NCBI GenBank assembly: GCA_002682825.1
Contig: NOKP01000002.1
Coordinates: 5,934,309 to 5,998,308 of the forward strand
Origin: Neonectria sp. B-13
Lineage: Eukaryota > Ascomycota > Sordariomycetes > Hypocreales > Nectriaceae
DNA: 64,000 nucleotides
Direction of reading: 5' to 3'
In this document: positions 10,136-21,159 of the stretch, piece after piece
How positions within the stretch are numbered: position 1 is the first letter of the stretch
Layout of the letters: each line of letters begins with the position of its first letter
Notes under the pieces: generated by a model
Databases searched by the model: none
Told to the model about the DNA's origin: nothing
Seen by the model: the letters and a program-made list of their open reading frames with translations, nothing else
Program-made: the position numbers and the translations under genes

Positions 10136-12221
10136 AGTTTTTGAATGCAACTGAAGGGATACTAAGAAGGCCTCAGCCCAGACACGAAAATATGTCGTCT
10201 TGGTCGGACGGAAGAGCAGTTTCAAGGCACTCAACAGCGCAGCATCGTCAAGGTACTCCCACGCCAGCTTGGGCCAGCAAAGAGCCGCAAGCTCGTAGAA
10301 TGGATATTCGTTGCGCCTCGTCTTGGTGACACGAATCCATTCGTCCGACTTGGAGGGCCGCTGGTCAAAGTTTCTCAGCTGTAGAAACTTGACGCACTGC
10401 AGAGCCATCAGGGGATAGCTCCGATTGACGGAGATGCGGTACGCCTGCAGGCCGGAAGACTCCAGCGACTCATCTCGAAGAAACTCACTAACGGTGAAGT
10501 GGAAAAACTCAAAGTACCGGCCGTCTTCGGACTTTCGAAGGAGGCTGCTGCAATGCAAGGAAATCTGATGCTCGGACACGGTGTTGGTCTCTCGTCTAGA
10601 GACTTCTTCGTCCCGCTGGGCTCGGAGACGGCCTGGCACAGGTCCAGGATGGTCATTCTGCTGGGGAAGAAGGCGATGAAGTGGAGACACATCTGCACCA
10701 TCTTTCTGGTCTTGAGAGGGCGTCCGTTCACTCGCTCCAGGAGCCTCCGATAACTGTCATGCGGCGTTAGTGGCAGGTCTTTGAGGGCATCGTAGCGATC
10801 GTCATCTGTGACGAATTGGCAGAGGTAGTCTAGTTGACAGACGACCCAGCGAAACCCAGGAATGGAAATTAGCGGGCATTGAAACAGATCAGGGACTTGC
10901 TTCTGTCTCGATTGTTACGCACATTCCGTTGGTTCTCTTGACCAGCTCGTCGCGGATCTTTTCTTCCATCCCTAGGCTGTCGAGTTGAAGCCGCCCGTTG
11001 ACAATTCTGTCTTCCATCTCCGCACGAACGTAGAGCTCAATGTCCTCAGAATGGGCCTGGATCGAAAGCTCCCTGAAGTTGCCATGAAGTCGTTCGTAAA
11101 TATCAGGCTCATTACGACTAAACAGGGCCATAGATGTAGTGGCCGTCTTGTTAGCCAATCCAATCAAGACGTCGAGAATATTGTGGTAACCATCTCCACA
11201 CTCGTCAATTCCATCGACCACAACAATGACTTGTTGAAATAGCTTAGACATCCTGCCGATCATTGCCATTTGCCCATCTCCATCGGGGGCCGCATTGAGG
11301 CCTCGCTCTGGATGGAGCGTATCGTAGTAGTCTTGGAGAAGTTGGAATACGTCATCTCTTTGCCGAGCAAGCTAGGAGGCAATAGTCCCTAGCAAATGGA
11401 TGGGCTGTAACGTCTCCTCATTCTTATAGTCGCAAAAGAAAAGGCAACTCCAACATCGGACGAGCTTCGTTCAAAGGCTTCCTGGATAACGGCGCCTGCT
11501 AGGACGGTCTTGCCACCACCAGGAAGACCATTGAGCCACAGTTGGGAGCCGGGCTTCCGCAACCATTCCTAGAAGTCTTGAGAACGGAGAAGCCACCTCC
11601 CCATGTTCTTTTGACGTAGGCTGATGCTTTGTGCCAAGTGGCCCTGAGGATCAGCTCGGTGGCTTGTGAACGAATCGAGCACGCGCCTCTTGCTGTCGTT
11701 GATTAAGATTCCGGTATTTATCTCGCTCATTGTGTAAACTTTGTCAAGCTTTTCGCCTTGCTCGGTCTGTTTCGAAAGACACAGCTGCAACTTGTGCATT
11801 GTCTCGGCTGATGTGACAAGCGTCAAGGTTTCCTTTGTCGAGATGTCTTTTCCAAAATCTCGTGCGTCTTTGACGCGGAAAACGGCCATTTCAAGCCTAG
11901 GGAGATTCCACGCCACTTGGAGCTGCTTTCCAACTCCTTCAAGGGCTTCTCCAACCTGTTCTTGAGTTCCTCAATTGTTTTGTGACACTCGGTCAGTTGG
12001 TGCATTTCCAATGACCGTTGGGGGTCCTGACCCTCTGCTTTCAGCGCACTTGCAAGGCCCTCCAGGGACCGTAAGACTCCGGAAAACCCATGTATCTCGT
12101 CAAATAGCGACTGAATTTCATCTTTTGCTCCAATTGCAGATCTCAAGTATCGAAACGTGTATTTGAAGACTAGGTCAGCCAGGCTGATTAGGCCCGCAAT
12201 GCTGGCCGCGGCGTCAGCCAT
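10115..12221 (-). pseudogene. NACHT-type STAND (NLR-like) gene, broken
   Basis: Reading leftward from ATG 12221 there is a helical N-terminal domain (starting MADAAASIAGLISLADLVFK) as in fungal STAND proteins, then a NACHT NTPase with Walker A GLPGGGKT at about 11515, a Walker B-like VVVDGIDECGD at about 11215, and a NACHT-associated segment with FFHFTVSEFL near 10490. Such proteins mediate non-self recognition and programmed cell death. Damage: a frameshift near 11835, TAG stops at 11571-11569 and 11374-11372, a splice acceptor reading TGG at 10858-10856, and another frameshift near 10590. The usual C-terminal repeat domain is absent because the frame runs into the AT-rich block. The two stops fit CAG-to-TAG changes. 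It is not functional as a full receptor. Confidence 0.85.
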
Positions 12222-12896
12222 GGGTGTGGTGTTATGGAGTGTCTATGTGACAAGACGACAGGGCCACAATGATTGGGGGATAATCGCGGCGCTGCAGAAG
12301 CGAAACCACAAGAAGAGCAGGATTATAGGGAGAACAAGTACAAACCGAGGACAAAAAGAAACTCTGCATTTTAACATGACGGATGTGCTGGACACCACAG
12401 CCTCTCACGTGATAGAACCACGGCCATCAGCCAATAGCTGGTACAGGACTTGTAGACAAGGCTCTAAGGCGAAACAGACGCATGCATCCAAGTCTCAGCT
12501 CGCCTACTGAGTCTAGCTAGTGATTGTTCGTGCATCGAACCGGGCGCTTAGAGCTGCCCTTGCTGTGCCTAGAGGAGTTACGTGTGTACGTAGATAATAC
12601 GAGTTATTAAGTAGTACAGAGAAGTAGGTAGAGCTTTAAGGTCTATAACTCATTAGACGATTATAATCATAAGAGCAAGACGTAGGCTATGGCTTGGTAT
12701 GAGTAAATGAAATAGATTGCATGGCAACTCACTTAGATAAGGAAGAAAGGTTGGGAGAGGGGGACGGGTCTCCGATTTAGGCTAAGCATTAGATCACTAC
12801 GAGCAACATATCTCGGGCGAATTTGGTCAGCTGGTCGTCATGCGACTTTGGAGGATTGATTACAGAAACAGAAATGAGCTCTTATTCAATCTTAAG
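12222..12896. other. Intergenic, no gene seen
   Basis: This is the putative promoter side of the STAND pseudogene and the downstream side of the monooxygenase pseudogene. I see no RNA gene, repeat or supported coding exon. Confidence 0.4.
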
Positions 12897-14735
12897 CTAG
12901 AACACGGGGTCGGGAAGTGTCTTGGGTTGCTCGTCCTTCCCATCCAGCAGACCATAGTACCACGTCAAGTCGCTCCCATCATATTCTCGGGTATGGAAAC
13001 CATCGCCAAGATAATTAAACATGTTCCCCGATTGATACTCCATCTCATAGTCCTCCCATCTCGGCCTCTCGAGCACGGTCAAGTAGTGAATCCGAGAGCC
13101 AGGCCAGAGGACAGGCTTGCGAGCCTTGTCGCCGGCCTTGAACCATGAGTTGCAGGGGCCAGTCCACGCCGTCCGCTTGAGATACAGATCAGCATGACGA
13201 GTGAACTGCTCTGCCGCGCTCCTCTTGACCTGGATCTTTTGGATATCCTCCACTTGACATTTCTCAATCACTTGCAAGATGTAGTTGGTGAAAGCTTCAA
13301 TCATGGGGATGGCAGAGCCGTGCCCGAGAGGACCATAGGGTCCGCTGTAGTTGAAGTAGTTGGGCACCTCTGGTAAGCTGAGACCAAGGTATCCAACGGT
13401 ATCGCTCGTTTGGAAGTCGTCTTGGACGTTTCGGTTATTGGCAAGCATCGGAAACAGAGGGCAGAATGTAGTGTCAAAGCCTGTTGCGCAAATGACAATG
13501 CCGACCTCGCGGTGCTCTCCCTGGGCGGTGACGAAGCCAGTCTGAGTGAGGATCTGGATGTTCTCGGTCAAGACGTGCGTCTTTGGATGGCAAAGAGCCT
13601 CCAGGAAGCCATTGCCAGGTGTCAGGCGGCGGCAGCCAATGCCAAAGTCCTTAGGCATGAGCTTCTTGACGAGCTCCGGCTTTCCTGCAAGCTTCCGCTG
13701 CATCTCCTGGGTGGAAAACTCCCTAGCCTGAAGCGCTTCGGGGGATTCGTTGAGCACCATGCGGAAACGGACAGTGAGCTCGGACTCGATGGCCTTGCAG
13801 TAGGTAAGGTAGAACTTGGGGTCCTTATGGAAGCGCTTCCTCGTCTCCTCCGAGTAGTCAAAGTTGTTGCTGCCGGGGCCTGCGTACTTGGGGGCGAAGC
13901 CGGCGGTGATCCATGTAGGAGATCTCGCGACCACGTGGAGAGATTTGACCTTGTCCAGGATAGTCGGCACTATCTGCACTCCGGAGCTGCCAATACCGAT
14001 GACAAGGACTCTCTTGTCGGTCAGGTCAACTGACTCATCCCAGTGAGCGCTATAAAGCTTGGGGCCCTAGAAGTCGTCTAGGCCTTGGATATCGGGCCAC
14101 TTTCATTTATTGAGGTGGCCACTGCCGTTGAGGAAGAAGTCGGCATGGTCAACAAAAGTTATGCTATCATCCAGACGCTGGACCATGATCTTCCACTGAG
14201 CCTGCTGATCGAGCCATTCCGCCCCGATAACCTTGTGTCTATACTTAACGAACTGCTTGAGGTTGTGCAATGAGGCAATATCCTTGAGATACTGGTGAAT
14301 CTCCTTGCTGCCAGAATAGTACTTTGACCAGTCCGGCTTGCGCTACCACGTGTACTGGTATGAAACGCTGGGGATATTGCAAGCACAGCCGGGATCTCGG
14401 TTCTCCAGCCAGGTGCCGCCCAGATCCGAGTTCTTTTCGTAGACAGCGAGGTCAGCGTTCTGGCCGCGCTGTAGCAGGGCGTGAGAAAAGTCGATTCCGG
14501 CGGCGCCCATGCCAAGGAAGACGACCTTGACAGGGCGCTTCGTTCCCATGAGCGTTTCCTGGATTTTGTAGTCGTTCCCATTGGCCTGGTCTACTTTGTT
14601 GGATGTATTGGTAGAGACGCTGTTGGTATGTCCGTTGGAAGAGGGGCCATTGGGCACAGCCTTGGTGGCGCCTCTGGTGATGCCATTGGATATGCCGTCG
14701 GCCGAGGTTCGGGGTCCGTTTGTCGATGAAGGCAT
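12897..14735 (-). pseudogene. Baeyer-Villiger-type flavin monooxygenase, three stops
   Basis: One uninterrupted exon from ATG 14735 to TAA 12897 would give about 612 aa. After a Ser/Asn/Gly-rich leader of about 65 residues comes an FAD Rossmann motif (FLGMGAAGID), GGTWxxNRxPG, the BVMO fingerprint FLNGSGHLN..KWPD, and an NADPH Rossmann motif (VIGIGSSGVQ). These enzymes insert oxygen next to ketones, often in steroid, ketone or polyketide metabolism. In-frame stops occur at TAG 14345-14343, TGA 14105-14103 and TAG 14069-14067, all inside conserved stretches with no splice sites around them. Everything downstream of the third stop is intact for 390 codons, so decay is recent. It is divergent from the SDR at 15269. 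Confidence 0.85.
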
Positions 14736-15268
14736 GTTATTGCTAGCGCTGAAATGAGAACAGGAGTGGAGAGAAGATGGTGATGGTGGCCGAGCTTGAG
14801 ATTGATGTGTTTCTTGCTCGAAGTGAGGAGGAATTATAGTCATCGCCTGCCAGGCACAGCATGCCGGGATTTTCGATGTTTGCTCTCCTGTTCAGATGGT
14901 TCACCAGCCAGCAATGCCGTGGAGGATTCGGCGCCGAAGGAGGACCAGAGGCTAGAACGCATTCGGCGCCGAAGTCAGCAAACTCGGTGGCCCCAGGAAG
15001 CGGGCGGAATTCAGATTCCTGGAATCGGATAATGGGTGCCATTTGCTCCTCGGCGCCGAAGCTTGGACGGCGGGGTCGAGTGCGGAGGAAAAGCGGACCA
15101 GTCCGGGGCCCCGGATTTGCTCTATGTTTGTCGGCCGAGGCACGTTTAGGACCTAGACTAGTAAGGGCAATATCGTTGCCCCAGCATATAGAACCTGACC
15201 TGACATCTGACACCAAGAACCGATATCAACCCATTCTACCATCAACGAGAGTCGATAAACCACCCAGC

Positions 15269-16160
15269 ATGACAGAGCTTACCCGCCCTAGCCGTTCCCT
15301 CACTGGCCGGGTTGCCATTGTCACCGGTGCTGGAGCATTACCCGGCGGTGTAGGCAACGGACGCGCCGCAGCCGTGCTGTTGGCCGAGGCAGCCTGCTCG
15401 GTCGTTTGCGTGGATCTGAAGCTGGACCTGGCACGGCATACCGTCGACATGATTGAGGCTGAGGGTCACGGTGCTGCCATTGCAGTGCAAGGAGATGTGA
15501 CCTTGGCCGAGGACTGCAGGCGAATTGTCGACGTAGCCATCCACAGATACGGCCGGCTACATATTCTCGTCAACAATGTTGGCATTCTAGGGCCAAAGGG
15601 CACAGCAGTCGAGGTGGACATAGAGAGCTTCATGAAGGGGTTGGAAGTCAACGTTGCATCCATGATCCAGATGGCAAAGGTTTGCATTCCCAACATGACA
15701 GCGAACGAGGGCCAGTGGGCCGGCAGCATTGTGAACATGAGCAGCGTTGCCGGACTCCGCGGCGGAACACCAAACATCCTGTATCCTACCAGCAAGGGGG
15801 CCATCGTCAACATGACGCGCGCAATGGCGGCCAACCACGCCCCGGATCGAATTCGCGTCAACTGCGTCTGTCCAGGTAAGCTCGAGAACTCACCCATCAG
15901 CCAGGCGGCGATTGACTCAGGACGTAGGCATGGTGTATACGCCGATGATGTATGGCAGTGGCTCGGGCATGGACGAGAGTGAACGCGCTGCCCGCAAGGA
16001 GCGCAGTTTACTAAAGACCGAGGGGAATGCGTGGGATGTGGGGGCTGCCATCAGATTTCTTGCAGGGGATGAGGCTAGATGGATAACTGGTGTTATTCTG
16101 CCAGTAGATGCTGGGACGACATCTAGTACGGGAATTGGGATGGAGAATTTGTACAGTTGA
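15269..16160 (+). CDS. Short-chain dehydrogenase/reductase
   Basis: The exons are 15269-15875 and 15928-16160, with a 52-nt intron (GTAAGC...GTAG); the product is 279 aa. It has the classical SDR layout: NAD(P)-binding TGAGALPGGVGNG near residue 20, NNVG at about 103, catalytic Ser in MSSVAG, YxxxK as YPTSK, and a C-terminal RWITGVILPVDAG typical of 3-oxoacyl-reductase-like SDRs. The glycine motif is longer than the usual TGxxxGxG. Substrate is unknown. It shares an intergenic region of 533 bp with the divergent monooxygenase pseudogene, so the two may once have acted on one ketone/alcohol pair. Confidence 0.88.
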
Positions 16161-16557
16161 ATACGGTGCAGCGAGTAAACAGAGAGAGTTGTCAAGGATT
16201 GAGGTAGTTGATAAGACATAAGACTATTAATATAAAAGTTATTCAAGAAGATCACGCCTTGTTCTTCTTCTCTTTTTTCTTTTTCAGTTGGACAGTGTTA
16301 TCACCCACTGTCTTCGACTTCCCATACCCAACTAAAAGAGCGCGGCAGGTTCTAGTTTGGAACTCCAATAACGAAAACACGGCGTTCAGAAGGCAGAAGA
16401 CCCGGAAACACTTAGGCATCAAAGAACTCTAGGAAGCCAAGAGTGTCTGTTAATAATAGGATACAATAAATAAAGTATTAAACAATAATATATTCTACTA
16501 GCAAGCCTCTTCAGATCATGGTATAGTTTGCGCTTCTAACTCAGTCTCAATCTTGGC

Positions 16558-16898
16558 TCAAAGCCCCCTCTCCCTAAGCCCCGAAATCCAATAATTGCCT
16601 CTATTATCCTTCTCACTCATCGGCCAACCCTCGGGAAAGGCCGGATCCTGCACGCACTGGATTTACGACGCACGCAGCGGCATGCCGTTCCTCGGCGTCA
16701 CAACGGCGTCCCCGAAATCAAAGTCAAACAGCGCGGCCTTTTGCTAGTTGGAGTAAAACAATTGATATGTATTACTGTAACTGTGAGTAGCAAGAAAGGG
16801 GGGCTGAATCTAGTGCCTTACATTTACGGCGTTCGTCGGGTTCTCGGAAAATCGGAAGTCCGACACCCCTTGTCCAACAAGGGCGTGCTACCACAAGT
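16558..16898 (-). pseudogene. Decayed gene remnant, family not recognised
   Basis: Two exon-like pieces on the minus strand (16898-16822 and 16743-16558) join across an intron with GTAAGG donor and ACTAG acceptor. They encode coherent, protein-like sequence including ENPTNAVN, FDFDFGDAVVTPRNGMPL and CVQDPAFPEGWPMSEKDN, ending at a TGA. A TAA lies in frame near 16660. No matching upstream exons remain. I do not recognise the family. Confidence 0.4.
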
Positions 16899-17331
16899 CT
16901 AAATTCAGTTAGAGGAGAAATGTGAACCCTGTTTATAACATGTTCTATTCCAGACTAGCTTTATCGTCGACCTGGACTCGGGATTTTAACTCAAAACGGC
17001 AATAACCGTGCGCCGTGCCAATTTCCTATTCAAGAAATCGGCCATCGCATTGTAACTTGCGGATAGTGTCACCGTACTTAACAAACTAGAAAGCGTGGGT
17101 TCTATGAAATTGGGCTGGATTCAACACTTCGTACGGCCTAGTAGTCACTTTTCCCAACAAGTACTGTTTCGCTGACTTTATACGTCACAATTGTTTCGCC
17201 ACCATACTGTATGTGCTCAGCAACAGACTGGCGATGGTCAAAGTCTCATCTAATCAGGCAATTCTCTGCTAATCTATATTGCAGGGTGTTAAATTTCCAC
17301 GCGGGAAAGATACTGCTATTTCCTTTTTATC

Positions 17332-18610
17332 ATGTCTTCAACCTCCAGGAACAGCATTGTTATTGTAGGGTAAGCTTAGCTAAGTCCAGCCGATCTTTGT
17401 GCAAAGTGCTGAAATTTCTCGCTCAGTGCAGGCATTATTGGCCTCGATGTTGCACTGGTCCTCTCAGAGAGAGGATATGGACGCTCGATTACGGTTATTG
17501 CAGAGCATCTTCCAGGCGACACGTCAATCACCTACACGTCACCATGGTAAGCTTTTCTCATTCAACGTAGACTCTGATACTAATTTTTCCGCAGGGCTGG
17601 CTGTAACTTTTCAGCCATTTCCGGGACTGATCCTTCTGCTCTGAGGTGGGATCGATTGGGCTATTCTCACCTGACCAAGCTCGCTTCTAAGAGCCCGGAA
17701 ACGTCATTTGCGAAGAAAACACCATCGACAGAGTTGTGGGATGAGGAGGTCCCCTATGACAAAATCAAGGCCATGTCAGAGTACCTTGAGGATGCACGGT
17801 ACCCATCCACCACCAGTGTACTCAGCTGCTAACTGGGTACTCACAGTTTAGGATTCTGCCCAAAGAACAGCTTCCGACGGGAGTGAGATTTGGAGTCTCC
17901 TTCACAACAGTGACTCTCAATGCCCCCAATCATATGGAATATCTTTATCAGAGGCTCCAGAAGCAGTACGGTGTCCGCTTTGTTAGGGAAAATATACCCC
18001 ATATTCAGGCGGCTTTCTCGAGCCCATCGACGAAAGTCGTGTTCAACTGTATTGGAAATGCGGCCATCACAATGCCCGGGGTGGAAGATACCAAATGTTT
18101 CCCAACAAGAGGGCAAGTTGTTCTGGTTAGGGCTCCTCAGATTCGATCGAACATGATGCGCCATGGCAAGGATGTGGAAACCTACGTCATCCCACGTCCA
18201 GGCTCCAACGGAAATGCGATCATCGGCGGATACATGCAACGCGGTAACGGGTAGGCTCAGCTTGGAGCTTGAGAGACGATGCTTGCTAACATGTTTCTAG
18301 TGACGGAGCTACCTATTCATACGAGACAACCTCAATCATGGACCGAGCAAGAAGACTCAGTTCAGAACTCTCTGAGTCGGAGCCCGAGATTTTGGCAGTC
18401 GTTGCTGGTCTCCGTCCATCTCGCGAGGGCGGTGCTAGAGTTGAGAGAGATACAGTTACTGTCGCTGGAGAGGAGCGAGTGATTGTTCACAATTACGGTG
18501 CTGGCGGCACGGGGTTTCAGGCTGGTTACGGTATGGCATTGGACTCTGTGACAAGTGTCGAGGACATTCTGCGAAGCATTCACAGAGGAGACGTGAGGGC
18601 AAAGCTGTAG
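17332..18610 (+). CDS. D-amino-acid oxidase, peroxisomal
   Basis: Five exons, 17332-17369, 17427-17546, 17595-17798, 17852-18250 and 18301-18610, join in phase to give 356 aa, the usual length. The enzyme oxidises D-amino acids to imino acids with FAD and O2, producing H2O2. The FAD motif VGAGIIG (residues 12-18) is interrupted by intron 1. SPWAGCNFS, DARILP, TTVTLNAP, a TYVIPRPG stretch with the substrate-binding Tyr, GLRPSREGG with the carboxylate-binding Arg, and NYGAGGTGFQAGYG follow the family order. The C-terminus is AKL, a peroxisomal PTS1. It lies next to an (R)-amine transaminase on the opposite strand (convergent, 766 bp apart). Confidence 0.93.
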
Positions 18611-19376
18611 TCGTGGGTGGTTTAAACCTGTTGTTCTCTTTTAGTCAGATTGGATCGAATGTCAGTGATAAAGCAACTAGGGGGCATGTAGAAGGAGCAA
18701 ATCTGTGTATGAACGAAGTATAGAAAGTGTGTTGTTAAGATATACGGCGAGTGATCTGCGCAATAGGCGCGCATCATCTCAGTCATAGAGGACGCGCACA
18801 TCGATTGTCGCGGAAGACCTTCAAGATATGAAAGCTGGTAGGTAGATGATGCTGATACAAGTTCAGCACGACGTGCTCCTCTCTCTTCCATGTCCCTCAT
18901 ATAGTGTCTAGCGCCTGCCTTCTAAAGACGACAGTGCGACGGATGGCGCGGGGCTTCATAGAGGGATCGGCGAGCTGCGACAGGAGTGAGTGGAGGGGAT
19001 GGACTTACACGGGGCTGGCTCGCAAGACAGACAGGGATGGAGAAGGAAACACGGGCAGGAAAACTCACCAGCTTGCGGCCCATACGGCTCCTGGCAAGCT
19101 AGGAACAAGGCCAAAGGCGTCGGAAACAGCGCTGGTACGGTCAGTGGGCAGGGCTGAATATGGAGGGCTCGATACCATGAAGTCAGCTTGTAGCTGCACG
19201 GCGCGGCGCGACGCGTGACGGAGCAATGTTCGTCAAGTCATTTCAGAACAGAGGCAGCCGCCATAAGTCAGTAGTGTCATTGGGAGTAATTGTCTGGTAT
19301 ACTGTACGAATGATCAAGTTGAAGATTGTACTAGAAAGCTATTGGATCTATATAGTTGAACCGTTGCCATTGGCCC
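18611..19376. other. Intergenic between convergent genes
   Basis: I see no supported gene. Short frames on both strands (for example 18622-18900 minus) lack motifs. Confidence 0.45.
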
Positions 19377-20354
19377 TCATGACTCCTGAGCGACGTGATA
19401 GTTGATCTCGAAACTGAATGCCGGATCGTAATGCAGGGCCCAGTACCCATCCCAGATCAACTTCGTGATAGGGCCGATTTTTCCCCCATTGACCGACTGA
19501 CCATCAAGAGTCGTGATCGGCATAATGCCACCAGCAGTCGTACACATAAAGATTTCGTCGCTGTTGTAGGCCAGCTCCACAGGTACAAACTCCACCCGAA
19601 CTTCAATATTGTTGGCCTTGGCCACATCAAAGACGCTCCTCCGCGTGATGCCCTGGAGAACACCACGATCGGGGGTAAAGAGCTTGCCGTCTTTGACGAG
19701 GATGACATTGAAGCCCGATCCTTCCGTGAGATTGGCATCGCCATCGGTGAGGAATGGATAAGTCGCACCACGATCAGCCGCCTCAAAAAGGCCACGCACC
19801 AGGTCTCCCCATTGCAAGTTCTTAACAGTAGGATCGATTGATCCTGGAGGAACTCGCCGAACTGTCCGCGCAACAACCGCACTACCACCTACGGGTTGAA
19901 TCTCGGGCTCCATTACCCAAACGTAGGGCTGGATGAACATGTAGAGGTTGTTGATAATTTCTTCCGGCTTAGAGCCACGAACGCCCTTTAGGCCTCGAGT
20001 GACAATTAACTCAACAAAGGCGTCGCGGATGCCGCTCTTGGCTACCATGTCGATGAGGATTCGTTTGACCTCATCGCGAGGCAGGGGCAGCTTCAGCCGC
20101 AGCTTCTTGCAGCTTGCCTCCAGGCGGGAAATGTGATCGTCAAGTCGAAAAAAGCGACCGTCCCAAACCGAAGGCACGTCGTAGGTCAGATCGCTGTGCA
20201 TGAACCCCTGGTCGAGAAGGGGAATGCGAGCCTCGGCGAGGGGCACGAGCTTGCCCTCGATCCAGGCAATGCCCTTCGCAAGTGGATTGGTGTTTGCCTC
20301 CAAGACAGATTGTCGGGCGGCATAGCCAGCAAATAGCTTCTCCATGGTGGCCAT
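19377..20354 (-). CDS. (R)-selective amine transaminase (fold-type IV PLP enzyme)
   Basis: A single exon encodes 325 aa, the length of characterised fungal (R)-amine transaminases. It has the fold IV signature with catalytic Lys178 in [14 protein letters not shown]-contacting Glu211 in LTEGSGFN, and GGIMPIT near the end. [11 protein letters not shown] (Tyr58) and [12 protein letters not shown] (Arg126) are the segments that separate (R)-amine transaminases from branched-chain and D-amino-acid aminotransferases. It transfers an amino group from (R)-amines to pyruvate-like acceptors. The start ATG at 20354 fits the family N-terminus (M-x-x-M-x-K). No targeting signal is seen, so it is probably cytosolic. 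Confidence 0.93.
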   Translation of the reverse strand: MATMEKLFAGYAARQSVLEANTNPLAKGIAWIEGKLVPLAEARIPLLDQGFMHSDLTYDVPSVWDGRFFRLDDHISRLEASCKKLRLKLPLPRDEVKRILIDMVAKSGIRDAFVELIVTRGLKGVRGSKPEEIINNLYMFIQPYVWVMEPEIQPVGGSAVVARTVRRVPPGSIDPTVKNLQWGDLVRGLFEAADRGATYPFLTDGDANLTEGSGFNVILVKDGKLFTPDRGVLQGITRRSVFDVAKANNIEVRVEFVPVELAYNSDEIFMCTTAGGIMPITTLDGQSVNGGKIGPITKLIWDGYWALHYDPAFSFEINYHVAQES

Positions 20355-21159
20355 GTTGATGTTGATGATATTGGGGAAGTGCAGAAAGTCGGTCTTGGAT
20401 CTGATTGGATGAGTTACTGAAGAACAGACAGTGCTCTGAATTTATGACGGCCTTGCTTAAGTACACAATGTGCCGTTATCCCGAGCCCGTACCCGCGGGG
20501 ATTGTGGTTGCCGATGAAAATTGCTGCAACTTAGTGGGTGCTGTCTTTTTCCCGATGCGGTAATTCCCAGAAAGGCAATCGACTGTCCGCACGCTATCTA
20601 TTGACTAACAAATTCATCACTTGTGCATCTGAGGAAGTAGAATATGTGGAAACGGCTACCTTGTCGATTCCTTTGGCCTTTGTGCCTGCTGCGAGGCTTC
20701 CTAACTCGGTAATTGAGGACCAGGGCCGGTTCAGGTCTGGCATTCGTGGGAACCCTCCGTGGTTTCCCGCAGTGCACCACCTCGGTTTTATTCGCCGCAC
20801 ACGATTGATTGAACGCGACTTCATGAAGTAATGCTTGTCATCGGTTCATTGTAAGATACATGCCTACCGTAGCGGTGATTTTTTCATGAACCACACTAGA
20901 CTACCTGGTATCTTGAGGCATGAGAGAAGTCGTGAAACTGCTGTTGCCAATCATTACTTCGGCACCATTCGGAGTCTTGCGTTTCCCGTTAGTACTTTTT
21001 GACAAACAAGAGGCACAGTCTTCAATTTGAGTAGACGGGTATTCTCCCCATTCTCGAGCTCATGGGTAATCGGAAGGAGATGTAGTACACAAGTGTTAAT
21101 AAACAATGTTCGATTGAGTAGCAAAGTTATGAGCAGGACTGTCTATTGGCCATTCCATC
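20355..21159. other. Intergenic, no gene seen
   Basis: It contains the promoter of the transaminase (minus strand). No additional exon or repeat is supported. Confidence 0.45.

Noticed and set aside
12520..12570. Possible tRNA T-arm (GTTCGATGC on the minus strand)
   Set aside because: Stem pairing fails and no other arms are found.
14861..15268. Extended N-terminus for the SDR at 15269
   Set aside because: The frame is open upstream, but the added sequence is unlike any SDR leader and the ATG at 15269 fits the family start.
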